Shown: positions 18,188 through 27,568, counted from the stretch's first letter. The stretch is 64,000 nucleotides of DNA from Legionella gresilensis (GCF_900639865.1 NZ_CAAAHX010000011.1:1168-65167), one strand, 5' to 3'. Notes: generated from the sequence alone by a model not told the origin. A program made the numbers and translations.

Positions 18188-19496
18188 GCAATTTTGAAAA
18201 ATTTTGATTAAGTAAAGCATAACCTACTAAAGATATCATTGTTATAATTACTAGGCTTAAAAGAAGAAGCAAACAATGATTTAATTGGCTAATTGCTAAA
18301 TTGGGTGGCGGATAAAAACTGACACTAAAGGCAATTAGACTACCCAGTATTCCTAATAGGGCCAATATAATTACCCACCATTTATGCACTTCTTGCTTTT
18401 GTATAGCTAGTCTAATAGCACTTAAAAACATTAAAACATACATCGCTAAATACATCTGGGTGGCGAGTACAATCATGAGCCAATAAGACATATTAACCGA
18501 TGGGAAAAATAAAAAAAGAACGCTAATTATAGAAATGATACTAGCTTGAATAACTAAAAGTTGATTGTTAAGGCTATCTGAATGAATCGCATGATGCTGT
18601 TTATTAAACGCAAAAGCGAGCCCTTTAATTGGCGAAATTAACCAATTATTGGCACATCCAATACAACCAATAAAGACCATCATATCAATGATAAGGGCTA
18701 TCTTATCTAATTTTATTTGCCTGAAAAAAATTTGGAATAAATCAGGAATGCCGGTGATAAAACCAAGTTGCTGGCTTGGAATAATAAGCGCTAATGTTAA
18801 TGCGCCGAAAAGCATAGTAGAAAAAATGATAAGGGTAGAAAAGCCTATCGCTATCGGTAGCGCATTTTTTTTACTGTCTTTAGCATGTATTGCTGCGATT
18901 TCAATACCGCAAAAAGAAAGAATGATAGCTGTTAAAGCTGACCATGAATTTTCTGTATTTGATGTCAGTGTGGTAAGTGTTTGCGGATTGCTTATAAGCC
19001 ATTTTAAACCAATAGCTAGAATTATTATAAAGGGAATAATAAGGCCAATAAAAGAACAACATATTGTCAGAAATGACGATAAAGTAAAGCCGCGCCGATT
19101 AATCCAAGTTAGCCCCCAAATTAAGCCATTGGTAATTAAAAAAATCAACCGGTTATTTTGTGCTAAAGTGCTATCAAAGCAATATAAAAAAAGGCCAGCA
19201 ATAAAGGCAAAAAACGTTGGAAAGATAAAAAGGTTTTGCATAAACTGAAGCCAAATGGCAATAAAACCCCATCCTTTACCAAGACTTAATTTTACCCAGC
19301 CATAAATACCTTCATCCGATCGTTGAGTAAACCAGCTGGCGATTACTGCACTTGGCAAGAGAAAAAAAAGAAACGCTAGTAAAAAATAGAAAAATAGATC
19401 GCGACCCATAGTAGCTGCTGCAGGTAAATTACGAATACTATCTACTGAGCAAACGATAATTAAAGTTAATTGTAGTGTGCTTAATTTTTTTAGCAT
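18174..19496 (-). CDS. APC family amino acid permease
   Basis: 440 residues with about 12 transmembrane helices. The pattern (SVDSIRNLPAAATMGRDLFFYF in the first helix pair, SDEGIYGWVKLSLGKGWGF, then FCGIEIAAIHAKDSKKNALP in the sixth helix region) is that of amino acid-polyamine-organocation permeases, near the glutamate/GABA antiporter group. It is an inner-membrane transporter. The start codon shares one base with the stop of the DDAH gene upstream (TAATG), so translation is likely coupled. Its substrate is then plausibly a methylated arginine, arginine or citrulline (inference from context). Confidence 0.9.
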   Translation of the reverse strand: MLKKLSTLQLTLIIVCSVDSIRNLPAAATMGRDLFFYFLLAFLFFLLPSAVIASWFTQRSDEGIYGWVKLSLGKGWGFIAIWLQFMQNLFIFPTFFAFIAGLFLYCFDSTLAQNNRLIFLITNGLIWGLTWINRRGFTLSSFLTICCSFIGLIIPFIIILAIGLKWLISNPQTLTTLTSNTENSWSALTAIILSFCGIEIAAIHAKDSKKNALPIAIGFSTLIIFSTMLFGALTLALIIPSQQLGFITGIPDLFQIFFRQIKLDKIALIIDMMVFIGCIGCANNWLISPIKGLAFAFNKQHHAIHSDSLNNQLLVIQASIISIISVLFLFFPSVNMSYWLMIVLATQMYLAMYVLMFLSAIRLAIQKQEVHKWWVIILALLGILGSLIAFSVSFYPPPNLAISQLNHCLLLLLSLVIITMISLVGYALLNQNFSKLPSPV

Positions 19497-20263
19497 TAAA
19501 ATCTCAGCGATAAGCAGCTTAAACCACCATCAACCTTTTCAAACTCGGAAACATCTAAAGCAAGTATTTTAAAACCATGTTCCTCTAAACTTTGCGCAGT
19601 TTTTTTAAATCCTGCTGGTAAAATAATAGTATTATTAATGCTTATTGAATTTGCTGCATAAGTTTCTTCCTTAACTACATTGATTTGTTTAAAGGATTGC
19701 CATTCCGGATGGTTAATTAATTCTCCTGCCACCAATAAATAATTATTACCAAGATAAGACACACCACTTTTTAAATGCAGAAACTCTTTTAACTCAATAG
19801 TAGAACTGGTAAAACCAAAAGAAGCTAAAATAGTCATTAACTGTTCTGCACCTTGTTGATTGGTACGCTTAGATAATCCAATATAAAAATGATTTTCTAC
19901 TCTTAAGATATCACCAGCATCAACTGTGCCTGGCGATTTGATTCGGACAATACGGTCTTTATAAAAAGACGCAATAAATGGCTCAATAAAGGCAACTTCC
20001 CCTTGCCTGCTTAAAGCCCCAGGTCGAGTTAAAATGGCAATTCTATCTGTTAATAATGCCGCATCTTCAACAAAACACGCATCTGGGTAGTCATCCAAAG
20101 GCGGCAATGTCGTTACCTCTACGCCGCAATTTCTAAGTGCGGTAACATAATTTTGATGCTGCACTAAAGCCAGTTCAAAATTTACCGGCATAGGATTTTG
20201 ATTTGAAGTCAAGCCATGAACTAAGCTGGTAGCGGGACTACGAACAAGCGCTTGTGAATACAT
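19496..20263 (-). CDS. Dimethylarginine dimethylaminohydrolase (DDAH)-like amidinotransferase
   Basis: About 255 residues of the guanidino-modifying (beta/alpha propeller) family. Marks: PDACFVEDAALL near residue 65, TRPGALSRQGEV, DAGDILRV, FLHLKSGVSYLGNNYLL with the catalytic His, and the C-terminal catalytic Cys in DGGLSCLSLRF. The spacing and HLKSG motif fit DDAH, which hydrolyses N-omega-methylated arginines to citrulline and methylamines, rather than arginine deiminase. I place the start at the ATG at 20263 (MYSQALVRSP, as in known DDAH); a TTG 15 bases upstream is possible. It is followed with one-base overlap by an amino acid permease and preceded by a NUDIX gene. Confidence 0.85.
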   Translation of the reverse strand: MYSQALVRSPATSLVHGLTSNQNPMPVNFELALVQHQNYVTALRNCGVEVTTLPPLDDYPDACFVEDAALLTDRIAILTRPGALSRQGEVAFIEPFIASFYKDRIVRIKSPGTVDAGDILRVENHFYIGLSKRTNQQGAEQLMTILASFGFTSSTIELKEFLHLKSGVSYLGNNYLLVAGELINHPEWQSFKQINVVKEETYAANSISINNTIILPAGFKKTAQSLEEHGFKILALDVSEFEKVDGGLSCLSLRF

Positions 20264-20344
20264 TATCTGATTTACCAATCATAAAAGTAATTTATTATAA
20301 ACATAAAATAAAAATATTTAAGTAAATTTATTGGCAGAAAATCG

Positions 20345-20791
20345 TTACCAATATTCACTAACTGCACGCTTGCCAAGATATTCTTCAATACGTTTTTTTG
20401 TAGCGGGTGAAATATCTAAGGGTAAATGATCTAATTTAAACCATTGCTGTTCAGCAATTTCAGCAGAGTAACTTATCTCTTGTTGCAAAGCCTGACAAAT
20501 ATAAAAAACAATATAATCATCGCGCTTTTCATTATTACTATAATAAACAGCAAATAATTGTGCAGGCGCTAAAAGGCTAACACCTACTTCTTCTTTAAGC
20601 TCTCTTTGTAATGCTTGATAAGGGGTTTCACCAGGCTCAACACCACCACCAATGGTATACCAACCTAATTGATAGGTGTGCTTAACTAATAAAATTTCAT
20701 CATCTTGAATAAGTAAAGCTCGTACGCCTATTGTTCTTTTGGCAAGAATAGAAAAAAGTGCATTTTTTGTTAAATGGTAAAAACGCATCAT
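20345..20791 (-). CDS. NUDIX hydrolase
   Basis: 148 residues with a complete Nudix box at about 48-70: GGGVEPGETPYQALQRELKEE followed by VGV, carrying the REL-KEEVG metal-binding Glu residues. It hydrolyses a nucleoside-diphosphate-linked substrate, unidentified. The N-terminus FYHLTKNALFSILAKRTIGVRALLI is typical of small Nudix proteins of the ADP-ribose pyrophosphatase-like type. It lies 80 bases upstream of the DDAH gene on the same strand and may be co-transcribed. Confidence 0.9.
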   Translation of the reverse strand: MMRFYHLTKNALFSILAKRTIGVRALLIQDDEILLVKHTYQLGWYTIGGGVEPGETPYQALQRELKEEVGVSLLAPAQLFAVYYSNNEKRDDYIVFYICQALQQEISYSAEIAEQQWFKLDHLPLDISPATKKRIEEYLGKRAVSEYW

Positions 20792-20902
20792 AACGTTATT
20801 GCTTCCTTAGAAAAATGCTGAAAATTGATTTTATTGCATAACGAATACCATATAAACAGGAAGCTCGCTAGTTATGAATTTTTTAATACTAAAAATATAA
20901 GG

Positions 20903-20923
20903 TTCTGCAAAAAGCAGAACCCT
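20903..20923 (-). terminator. Intrinsic terminator of the GH16 gene
   Basis: On the minus strand GGTTCTGC-TTTTT-GCAGAACC is a perfect 8-base-pair stem followed by TTATATTTTT, just after the GH16 stop codon. Confidence 0.8.
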
Positions 20924-20931
20924 AGATTAAA

Positions 20932-22446
20932 TTAAGGGATAAAAACATCTTTTTGAACCAGCGTTGAACGTTTACCATTCTGACAAATTGTATTCATAAA
21001 ATAGGTAAATTTTCCAGAGGTACCGGGTAAGCTTTTATCAGTCCAAGTTAAAGAAGTACCGCGCCATAATAAACGCTTTATCCAATCTTTCACTTCATAA
21101 GAGGCAGCTGCTGCACCACTAGTTGGTTTACCCCACTTTAAAGTAATTGATCTTTTATCAGCTGTATAAGTTGCTGTAATATTATTTGGCGGATTACAAA
21201 CGCTATCAGAAATATAAACATCATACTGAATATCAGTTGACTCTTGGCCACCACAAACTGACGTTAAAAAATAAGTATATTTACCAGGTTGTCCAGGTAA
21301 AGTCTTATCGGTAAAGGTAAGCTGCGTACCTTCCCACATTAAATTTTTGCGCCAATCTTTTACACGATACAATTGAACTGCTGCGCCATCTTGGGGCTTA
21401 TTCCAATTAAGGGTTACACTTCTTAAATCGTCAGTATAAGAAGATGTAATATTTATTGGTGGTTTACATTGATCCGTAGGAGTACTGCTACCTACTTCAT
21501 AAACCTTAATGCTATTTACATCCATACTTGCCTTTTGCATTTGCGGATTAGGCGCACCAGCATAAGGTCCACCGATAGCTAAATTGACTATCAAATAAAA
21601 TCCACCATTAGGATCATTAAAACCACGTCTAAAGGCGTTAGCGCCATCAGCAGGCAAAGTATCAGTTCTTAAAGGACCCCAAACGCGAGCGTTATCAATA
21701 AAACCTGTCATAATGTAGCCTCCACCAGTACTTTGTGGATCCTTTTCCCATTCAAAACCCCAGGTATGTGGTTGCTTATAAGCTAGCTCAGGAAAAGTGT
21801 GGCTATCTAGACCATAACCCCAGCCGCGACAGTCAAAACCTCCGCAACTTGGATCATTACCATTAAAATGAAGCGCGGCTGTTGTAACATTAAATGCTGT
21901 ATCCTTAGGATAGGCCTCCATAATATCGAATTCACCATTTAGCGGCCATTCATTATCATAAGTAGGCATCATCCATATAGCTGGCCAAAGTCCTCGATTA
22001 TAATCAGCTGGGTTTGTACCATTCTGACAGCGACCATCCGCGCTTGCTGTACAGAAAGGTAAGCGAACATTAACTTCTAGATAACCATGTGTCGTTACTT
22101 TAGTTGTCCAAGGCGTAGATGGTGTAGGAGAGTTATAAGGCGGTGAAGTTAAGTTATGACGCGTCATAATTTCCCCTGCCCGCCAAAATCCAGGGTTTAT
22201 AAGATCAGCTAGCAAAGTTAATGTGCCATCTGTTTTTTTAATCACTTTTGAAACATCATAAACATTTATCTCGCCAGACATCCGATGATCATAATTAGTT
22301 GGTGAATAATAATTTAAACCTTCCGGTGATTTATCTTTCAATATATCGGTTTTCAATTCACATGATTTCGCTTGATCAAATGGACAAGGTGCGGCATAAA
22401 TAACCTGAGAAAGCAAGAGTGAAGGTAAAATCCAGTTCTTTTTCAT
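20932..22446 (-). CDS. Secreted GH16 family beta-glucanase with two C-terminal repeat domains
   Basis: 504 residues. A signal peptide (MKKNWILPSLLLSQVIYA, cut before APC) is followed by a glycoside hydrolase family 16 domain to about residue 320. The catalytic motif GEFDIMEA (E-x-D-x-x-E, about residue 168-175) and GLWPAIWMMP before it are diagnostic. GH16 enzymes cleave beta-1,3 or mixed-link glucans such as laminarin. Residues 325-504 hold two consecutive fibronectin-III-like repeats of about 88 residues, each with a TLNW/TLKW-x-KP strand, an RVKDW/EVKDW motif and a TDK-x-LPG-x-x-GK-YTYF segment. It probably leaves the cell by type II secretion (inference). A strong terminator follows. Confidence 0.92.
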   Translation of the reverse strand: MKKNWILPSLLLSQVIYAAPCPFDQAKSCELKTDILKDKSPEGLNYYSPTNYDHRMSGEINVYDVSKVIKKTDGTLTLLADLINPGFWRAGEIMTRHNLTSPPYNSPTPSTPWTTKVTTHGYLEVNVRLPFCTASADGRCQNGTNPADYNRGLWPAIWMMPTYDNEWPLNGEFDIMEAYPKDTAFNVTTAALHFNGNDPSCGGFDCRGWGYGLDSHTFPELAYKQPHTWGFEWEKDPQSTGGGYIMTGFIDNARVWGPLRTDTLPADGANAFRRGFNDPNGGFYLIVNLAIGGPYAGAPNPQMQKASMDVNSIKVYEVGSSTPTDQCKPPINITSSYTDDLRSVTLNWNKPQDGAAVQLYRVKDWRKNLMWEGTQLTFTDKTLPGQPGKYTYFLTSVCGGQESTDIQYDVYISDSVCNPPNNITATYTADKRSITLKWGKPTSGAAAASYEVKDWIKRLLWRGTSLTWTDKSLPGTSGKFTYFMNTICQNGKRSTLVQKDVFIP

Positions 22447-22723
22447 AGCTAATTCCTTTTTTTTAATTTAGAACTCTTTACATCCTATAACAGCTTAGCA
22501 TAAGAAATTTTAGATACGAAAAAATAGTACAAATTTATTGCGATTCTCTTTTAAGATTGTTATAAAATATTAAATTTACAATTAAATTTTCCCTTTTAAT
22601 AAAACCATAAATTTAGTATTTTACACTCCCTTTTAATTAACTCAGAATAGATTTAATTTAAGTACGCAACCATAAGTTTGGTATGCTTTAATTTAAATAT
22701 CTAATGTATTATTGGAAATAAAG

Positions 22724-23104
22724 ATGAATAAACCGATGCGCATATTAATAGTTGAAGATGCAAAAGCGGCGCAAGTGGTGGCTAAATTACACTTAACTGA
22801 ATTAAATTGTATTGTTGACACAGCCGATAATGGCATGGCAGCTTTAGGGAAAGCTAATAGTACACACTATGATGCTATTTTAATGGATTTAGGTTTAAGC
22901 AATGGTCCCAATGGCTTTGAAACAACCAACTTAATTAAAACGCAAAGTCGTTTAAATAGAGACACACCGATTATTGCTTTAACTATTCACAGTGAAGCTC
23001 AATTTAATGCTCAAGCTGCAGCGGTGGGTATGGCAGGCTTTCTTTACAAACCGTTTACTCTCTCCGAGGCTAAAGAATTAGTCGATTCAATTAAAAAATT
23101 ATAA
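22724..23104 (+). CDS. Single-domain response regulator (CheY-like)
   Basis: 126 residues consisting of one receiver domain: ILIVEDAKAAQ (acidic pocket), AILMDLGLSNGPNG with the phospho-acceptor Asp, and GFLYKPFTLSEAK with the conserved Lys. There is no output domain, so it must work by protein contact. I start it at the ATG at 22724 (MNKPMRIL) with GGAAATAAAG upstream; a TTG 12 bases before is possible. The form resembles the stand-alone receiver of phosphorelays built around hybrid kinases. No kinase lies nearby. Confidence 0.92.
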   Translation: MNKPMRILIVEDAKAAQVVAKLHLTELNCIVDTADNGMAALGKANSTHYDAILMDLGLSNGPNGFETTNLIKTQSRLNRDTPIIALTIHSEAQFNAQAAAVGMAGFLYKPFTLSEAKELVDSIKKL

Positions 23105-23150
23105 CCACTAAATTTCTTATAATCTTCCAAGTTAAACAAATTCCTCACAC

Positions 23151-23177
23151 AGTTATCCACAGATTCTGGGGATAACT
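23151..23177. repeat. Near-perfect palindrome containing two facing DnaA-box-like sites
   Basis: AGTTATCCACAGA and TCTGGGGATAACT face each other around a single T, with one mismatch in 13 bases. The left arm holds the perfect DnaA box TTATCCACA (23153-23161); the right arm holds TTATCCCCA on the other strand (23167-23175). It lies between the convergent receiver and orphan genes, so it may simply be a terminator hairpin. Confidence 0.5.
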
Positions 23178-23235
23178 CTTAATAGCTGGGTTAATAAGAA
23201 ACATAAAAATTAACCAATATTAATAAAAAATTAAT

Positions 23236-24069
23236 TTACTTTGGTTTTTTATAGCGATAAGCAGCTGCTGAAGGTAAAAAAACTTCATCTTCAATTTTTT
23301 TATCATGTCTTACTGTTGACAAGGCACGTTTTTGGCGTCGACTAAAATTTACCTCGGGAAGTGGTAAGTCGTCTTGTTGCAGATAAATAATAGGCATTGA
23401 GGTCATTAATTTTCGAGTAACAGATAAGCCTTCTTCATTTTTAAAGGTAGCAATATTTGCAGCCCATAACGATGACGTATCACGATGTATAGCTAATTTA
23501 TCATCATCTAAGAATTGTAATTTTTGCTGTTGCACATCAATATGGCGGCCTTTACCTATTTTATTTAATCTTGCTGCCAGTTCCTTTTTACTGATGACAA
23601 TATGAGAGTTATGTTTTACTTGAGTAAATGCAATACGTCTCGGATGATAATCAATACAAGGTATATGACGATAGACTTGTTTTAACTTAAGCCGTGGAAA
23701 CCCTGCATTTTTTAATAGAGTATGAATAACCTGCGTGTCTTTAGTTTGCAATTCACTTAAGTATTCATTAATTACCGACTTTAATTGATCTTTACTTTTA
23801 TTAATTAAAATTACTAATTGTAAGGTTGTTAAATTACCACCTAATGCCCCTTGAAACGATTTAGTATGTTGTGGTGTTTCAAGATCGCCAGGATAAAAAT
23901 CGGTTAACGCTGCAATAAAATGATTGTAATCAGAAATCAATCGTTCTTTATTAGATGGATCATTAATCCACACGGGCCTGTTTTCTAACTGAGTATAAAC
24001 GTGTATCTGAAATTCTTCTAAGCTTTTCAGCAAAGCATTAAAGCAATCAACTATATCAATTGCACTCAT
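23236..24069 (-). CDS. Hypothetical protein
   Basis: I do not recognise this 277-residue protein. It is soluble with no signal peptide. The first 110 residues look helical (IVDCFNALLKSLEEFQIHVY, then LNTLQLVILINKSKDQLKS-like segments). The second half is basic and ends in RYKKPK. Short patterns such as HPRRIAFTQVKHNSH and LQFLDDDKLAIHRDTSSLWA suggest a beta-rich C-terminal part, but no family signature is seen. It is a single gene between the palindrome and the divergent cellulase gene, with 222 bases to the latter. Confidence 0.7.
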   Translation of the reverse strand: MSAIDIVDCFNALLKSLEEFQIHVYTQLENRPVWINDPSNKERLISDYNHFIAALTDFYPGDLETPQHTKSFQGALGGNLTTLQLVILINKSKDQLKSVINEYLSELQTKDTQVIHTLLKNAGFPRLKLKQVYRHIPCIDYHPRRIAFTQVKHNSHIVISKKELAARLNKIGKGRHIDVQQQKLQFLDDDKLAIHRDTSSLWAANIATFKNEEGLSVTRKLMTSMPIIYLQQDDLPLPEVNFSRRQKRALSTVRHDKKIEDEVFLPSAAAYRYKKPK

Positions 24070-24291
24070 AACTTAGCCACCCTTTTTCTTAGTCGAATTA
24101 CAATATTATACTAATAATTTTCTAGCCTTAGGAGTTAGACTAAGAAAATTTAATTCACATAAATTAGCCAATTAGGGTTTAAAATTTGCTTAATACTTTT
24201 ATTTAATTTAAATTGTTGCAAAATGAGTCACAGGGTCTATCATTTTGAATAATGACAGCAAAGTTATTTTAACAACAAGAGGGAACCGCTT

Positions 24292-26718
24292 ATGTTTATA
24301 AAAAGAACTATTAGCAAGGGCCTGATTGGTCTTCTCGTTTCAACATCGAGTTATGCCTTCTATACTCAAGGCGGCAGTATTTATGACAGCGCTGGTAATA
24401 TTGTAAAAATTGATGGGATATCTTGGTCAGGCTTTCAAGATTCAAAAATCGTGCAAGGCCTAGCATCAAACCCATTTTATGCCGTTGGTAATTTTTCTAC
24501 CAACTACAGTAAAACTTATGGGATGTTGGACGCATTAGTTCGTCCTTGGGATTTTACAGATTCTGGGGTCACGAAAGCAAATGGTGTAGCTTTTAAAACG
24601 ATACGTTTACCCATTCAACCTGGTGTCTTGTATGACAATACAGGTCAAGTGGATATGAATCGTTCGCTAGCTAATAAAGCTGAGCCAACGCGTGCCAATG
24701 GTATATTTTGTAAAGTTTGGGAAACTAATGGTTCAGCTTGTGCGCAAACTGTAACACCTCAAGAAGCATTCTGGATTACTCTTGAAGAGTTTAAAAAAAA
24801 TAATGTTAAAGTGTTAATCGATTTTCATCATAGATATGGATATGGTGATGGCTATCGTGATGGTACGGTCTACAGTTTAACACAATACGAAGCAGACTTG
24901 AAATTACTTGCTAATGAAATTAAAGCACGCAATTTAACGAATGTTATAGGGATTGATGTATTTAATGAACCTCATCGACTTTTTTGGTTTCGAGATAATG
25001 CTGATCAACCTGCTTGGATAAAAGTAATTGCTACAGCTGCTAAAGTCTTCAAACAATATAATCCAGATATATTATTATTTGTTGAGGGTTCAGGTCCTGG
25101 TTCGGGCGATCCTGACCAACCTATCGCTTGTGTTAAAGAAGCTGATTTAGTACCCAATCCTGAAGCTTATTCTATTTCAGATGATCCTAGCAATTGTGCA
25201 ACTGGAACAAAGCGAGTGGAATTTAAAGGTAATTGGGGTGAAGACTTTAAGCCATTATTAGACAAAAATAATGCTAAAATTGGTGTACCTAGTTTTAATC
25301 GAGCAGGCTTTATTCAGCAACTTAAAACAGCTGGTTTAGATGATGCAACTGTTACTTGGTTAATGGGTGATGCCAGTGCTAACAAAGCACACCTTGTGTT
25401 TTCACCACACGTTTATCCACGTGAAGTAGCCACTTGGGAATCAGCACCAGGCAAACCTAGTGAGCTTCGTTTTAATTGGACCTGGGGATTTTTAAAAAAA
25501 GCAGGCTATCCTGTTGTGTTAGGAGAAGCCTCTTGGAAAAGTGCCGAAGGTCTTGCCTTTTTCCAAAAAGCTGTAGTCCCTTATATGATCGCAAATGGCC
25601 TACAAAATGATTTATTCTTTTGGGCGGTTGGTTATCTAGGTGATACAATTAGCTTAATTGACCCGAATGGTGGCGCAATTAACCTTCAAGCTGAAAAAGT
25701 ATTACATGATTTGTTTAATCAAACAATCGCCACAGGCAAACTGAATGTTGCATTTACCACGCCTGGATTTCCTGTAAAAGGTGCTGCTGTTTTAACTGTT
25801 AAAGAGACAGGGCAAACGTACAGTTGCGATATAACTAATGGCTGTTCTCTTGATCTAGATAGTGGTACTTATACTTTATTAATTGCTGATAGCTATCAAA
25901 TAGATAATACAGCGCATCTTGTTTATCAAGTGAACGCTAGTAACTCCCCTATTGCTTTTAAGATTACTAATGGCCAGGCAACTGATGTCAATGTAAACTT
26001 GCAAGGCCAACAAATAGGGAGTCAACCTGCAACCCAAGTAAGTTATAAAGTTAATCTATTAGATGAAAAAGGAGTTCCTGTAAGTACTCAGGCTTTAACA
26101 ACACAACTTACATTCACTTCCGACTTAAATAGTCAAAATATTTTAACTTGCACAACGCAAAATGGAGTATGTAGTGCAACTGTTCATAATCAGAATATAA
26201 ATAGTAAGACTGGTGTATTTAGCAATGAACCTTATCAAGTTGGACTACCTACTTCCATTACGTTTAATGGTAAAACTTACAGCTTAATAGCAGAGAAAAG
26301 TGTTAAAAGCTTCGTTGTTACGGGGACTGCTAATCAATTACAATTAAATGCTGCTTATCAAGCTGGTGCAGTGAGCCAACAAAATTGTGATGTTAAGTTT
26401 ACCTTGCAAAATCGCTGGGACACCGGCGCTGTTTTTCAAGGTAGCATTACCAATACCAGTACTACTGCAGCAATTAAAAGCTTTACCTTTAAAATAAGTT
26501 TCAATAATAGTGAAATAAGTAATCCAACAATTGTAAGTTATTGGATTGGTGGTAATCAAACTTATTCAGTAAATGCGGGGGTATTTACTTTTAGCGCTAA
26601 TACGTATGATCCTTATAATGGAATTCCTGCTGGACAGCAACAAGGTATAGGATTCCAAATATCAGGCGCAGTTGCTAAAGATCCAACCGTAACTGTAATT
26701 AGTTGTGAGGCTAAATAA
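24292..26718 (+). CDS. Secreted GH5 family cellulase with C-terminal CBM2
   Basis: 808 residues. Signal peptide MFIKRTISKGLIGLLVSTSSYA. Residues 25-480 are a glycoside hydrolase family 5 domain: KTIRLPIQPG, VLIDFHHRYG, IGIDVFNEPH with the acid/base Glu (about 225), HLVFSPHVYP, and VVLGEASW with the nucleophile Glu (about 412). Then come beta-sandwich linker domains (about 480-690). The last 100 residues resemble carbohydrate-binding module 2: CDVKFTLQNRWDTGAVFQGS and SYWIGGNQTYSVNAG with exposed Trp/Tyr. It hydrolyses beta-1,4-glucan. The layout parallels Legionella CelA-type cellulases secreted by type II secretion. A strong terminator follows. Confidence 0.92.
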   Translation: MFIKRTISKGLIGLLVSTSSYAFYTQGGSIYDSAGNIVKIDGISWSGFQDSKIVQGLASNPFYAVGNFSTNYSKTYGMLDALVRPWDFTDSGVTKANGVAFKTIRLPIQPGVLYDNTGQVDMNRSLANKAEPTRANGIFCKVWETNGSACAQTVTPQEAFWITLEEFKKNNVKVLIDFHHRYGYGDGYRDGTVYSLTQYEADLKLLANEIKARNLTNVIGIDVFNEPHRLFWFRDNADQPAWIKVIATAAKVFKQYNPDILLFVEGSGPGSGDPDQPIACVKEADLVPNPEAYSISDDPSNCATGTKRVEFKGNWGEDFKPLLDKNNAKIGVPSFNRAGFIQQLKTAGLDDATVTWLMGDASANKAHLVFSPHVYPREVATWESAPGKPSELRFNWTWGFLKKAGYPVVLGEASWKSAEGLAFFQKAVVPYMIANGLQNDLFFWAVGYLGDTISLIDPNGGAINLQAEKVLHDLFNQTIATGKLNVAFTTPGFPVKGAAVLTVKETGQTYSCDITNGCSLDLDSGTYTLLIADSYQIDNTAHLVYQVNASNSPIAFKITNGQATDVNVNLQGQQIGSQPATQVSYKVNLLDEKGVPVSTQALTTQLTFTSDLNSQNILTCTTQNGVCSATVHNQNINSKTGVFSNEPYQVGLPTSITFNGKTYSLIAEKSVKSFVVTGTANQLQLNAAYQAGAVSQQNCDVKFTLQNRWDTGAVFQGSITNTSTTAAIKSFTFKISFNNSEISNPTIVSYWIGGNQTYSVNAGVFTFSANTYDPYNGIPAGQQQGIGFQISGAVAKDPTVTVISCEAK

Positions 26719-26723
26719 TTATT

Positions 26724-26751
26724 AAGTTGGGCTTTAAAGCCCAACTTTTTT
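26724..26751 (+). terminator. Intrinsic terminator of the cellulase gene
   Basis: AAGTTGGGCTTT followed directly by AAAGCCCAACTT, a perfect 24-base palindrome, then a run of T. It lies 5 bases after the cellulase stop. Confidence 0.9.
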
Positions 26752-26803
26752 GCCCTTCTAAGCCCACCAATTATTTATGCTAAGCTTAATCACCTTTGTA
26801 TCG

Positions 26804-27568
26804 TTAACGAAATATAGGCTGCTCTTTGTTTTCATTTTCAAGGCATGATGAATCTTTGATTCGCTTTTTACCTTGGCGGTTATAATCATCAGTTATTTTT
26901 TTTAAGTTTATTGCATAGGTTTCTAGTTCGCTTTGACTTTGAGGTAAGGGTTCCAGGCGGATGAAATCTTTTGCTTTTTGATAATTGCGATTTTTATTAA
27001 GTAAAAAACGGTTTATGTCTTTACATACTTTATCCTTAAATTTCGGATAGTCTCTCTTTTCCAAGCTTGGGTTGGCATCATTTTCTATATTAACCTTAGC
27101 AATATGGCGAAAATTACGATTAAAAAAACGCAAGCCTGGATTGCTTATGGGGATCTTAATGACCTCAGCTAAATGTTCTTTGCGCAGGCGAAAAACTTCT
27201 TGGGCTAACTCAATACCTAGCGCTTTGTTTTGTATTGATCTAGGTAATAAAGCTTTAACTCGTGTTATTTCACTAAGCTCTCTACTATCAATAATAATAA
27301 ACCCTAAACTTAGACAATTAGTAAAGGCATTATCACTGATATGAGTAATACTTGTTGGCAAAGTAAGTGTTCGTAAGTTACGGCACCCGCTAAAGCCCCA
27401 AAGACCAATTTTAGTTACATTGTTAGGGACAATAAGGGTTCGTAATTTAGTACAACCGATATACATACCATCGCCTATGGTATCAATATTGTTTGGAATA
27501 TCAAAAGTACCACTAGGCTTAACATCACTATTATAAAACCTTACAAGTACATTCATGCTTATTAACAT
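26804..27568 (-). CDS. BspA-type leucine-rich repeat protein
   Basis: 254 residues. Residues 28-96 hold three 23-residue LRR_5 repeats of the pattern I-x-x-I-G-x-x-x-F-x-x-C-x-x-L-R-T-L-x-x-P (for example VTKIGLWGFSGCRNLRTLTL). The rest (about 100-254) is a basic, helical, unclassified tail including AIN-type helices and RRDYPKF-like segments. BspA repeats occur in surface proteins of host-associated bacteria and protists. No signal peptide is present, so it is either cytoplasmic or exported by another route. It faces away from a phosphotransferase gene beyond which lies a second BspA-type gene on the opposite strand, likely a paralogue. Confidence 0.8.
   Translation of the reverse strand: MLISMNVLVRFYNSDVKPSGTFDIPNNIDTIGDGMYIGCTKLRTLIVPNNVTKIGLWGFSGCRNLRTLTLPTSITHISDNAFTNCLSLGFIIIDSRELSEITRVKALLPRSIQNKALGIELAQEVFRLRKEHLAEVIKIPISNPGLRFFNRNFRHIAKVNIENDANPSLEKRDYPKFKDKVCKDINRFLLNKNRNYQKAKDFIRLEPLPQSQSELETYAINLKKITDDYNRQGKKRIKDSSCLENENKEQPIFR

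Noticed and set aside
18649-19248. 199-codon plus-strand frame
   Set aside because: Antisense to the permease; membrane-protein genes often give such long shadow frames.
23151-23177. Replication origin
   Set aside because: Only two DnaA-like boxes, no AT-rich unwinding array or dnaA/dnaN/gidA genes nearby.
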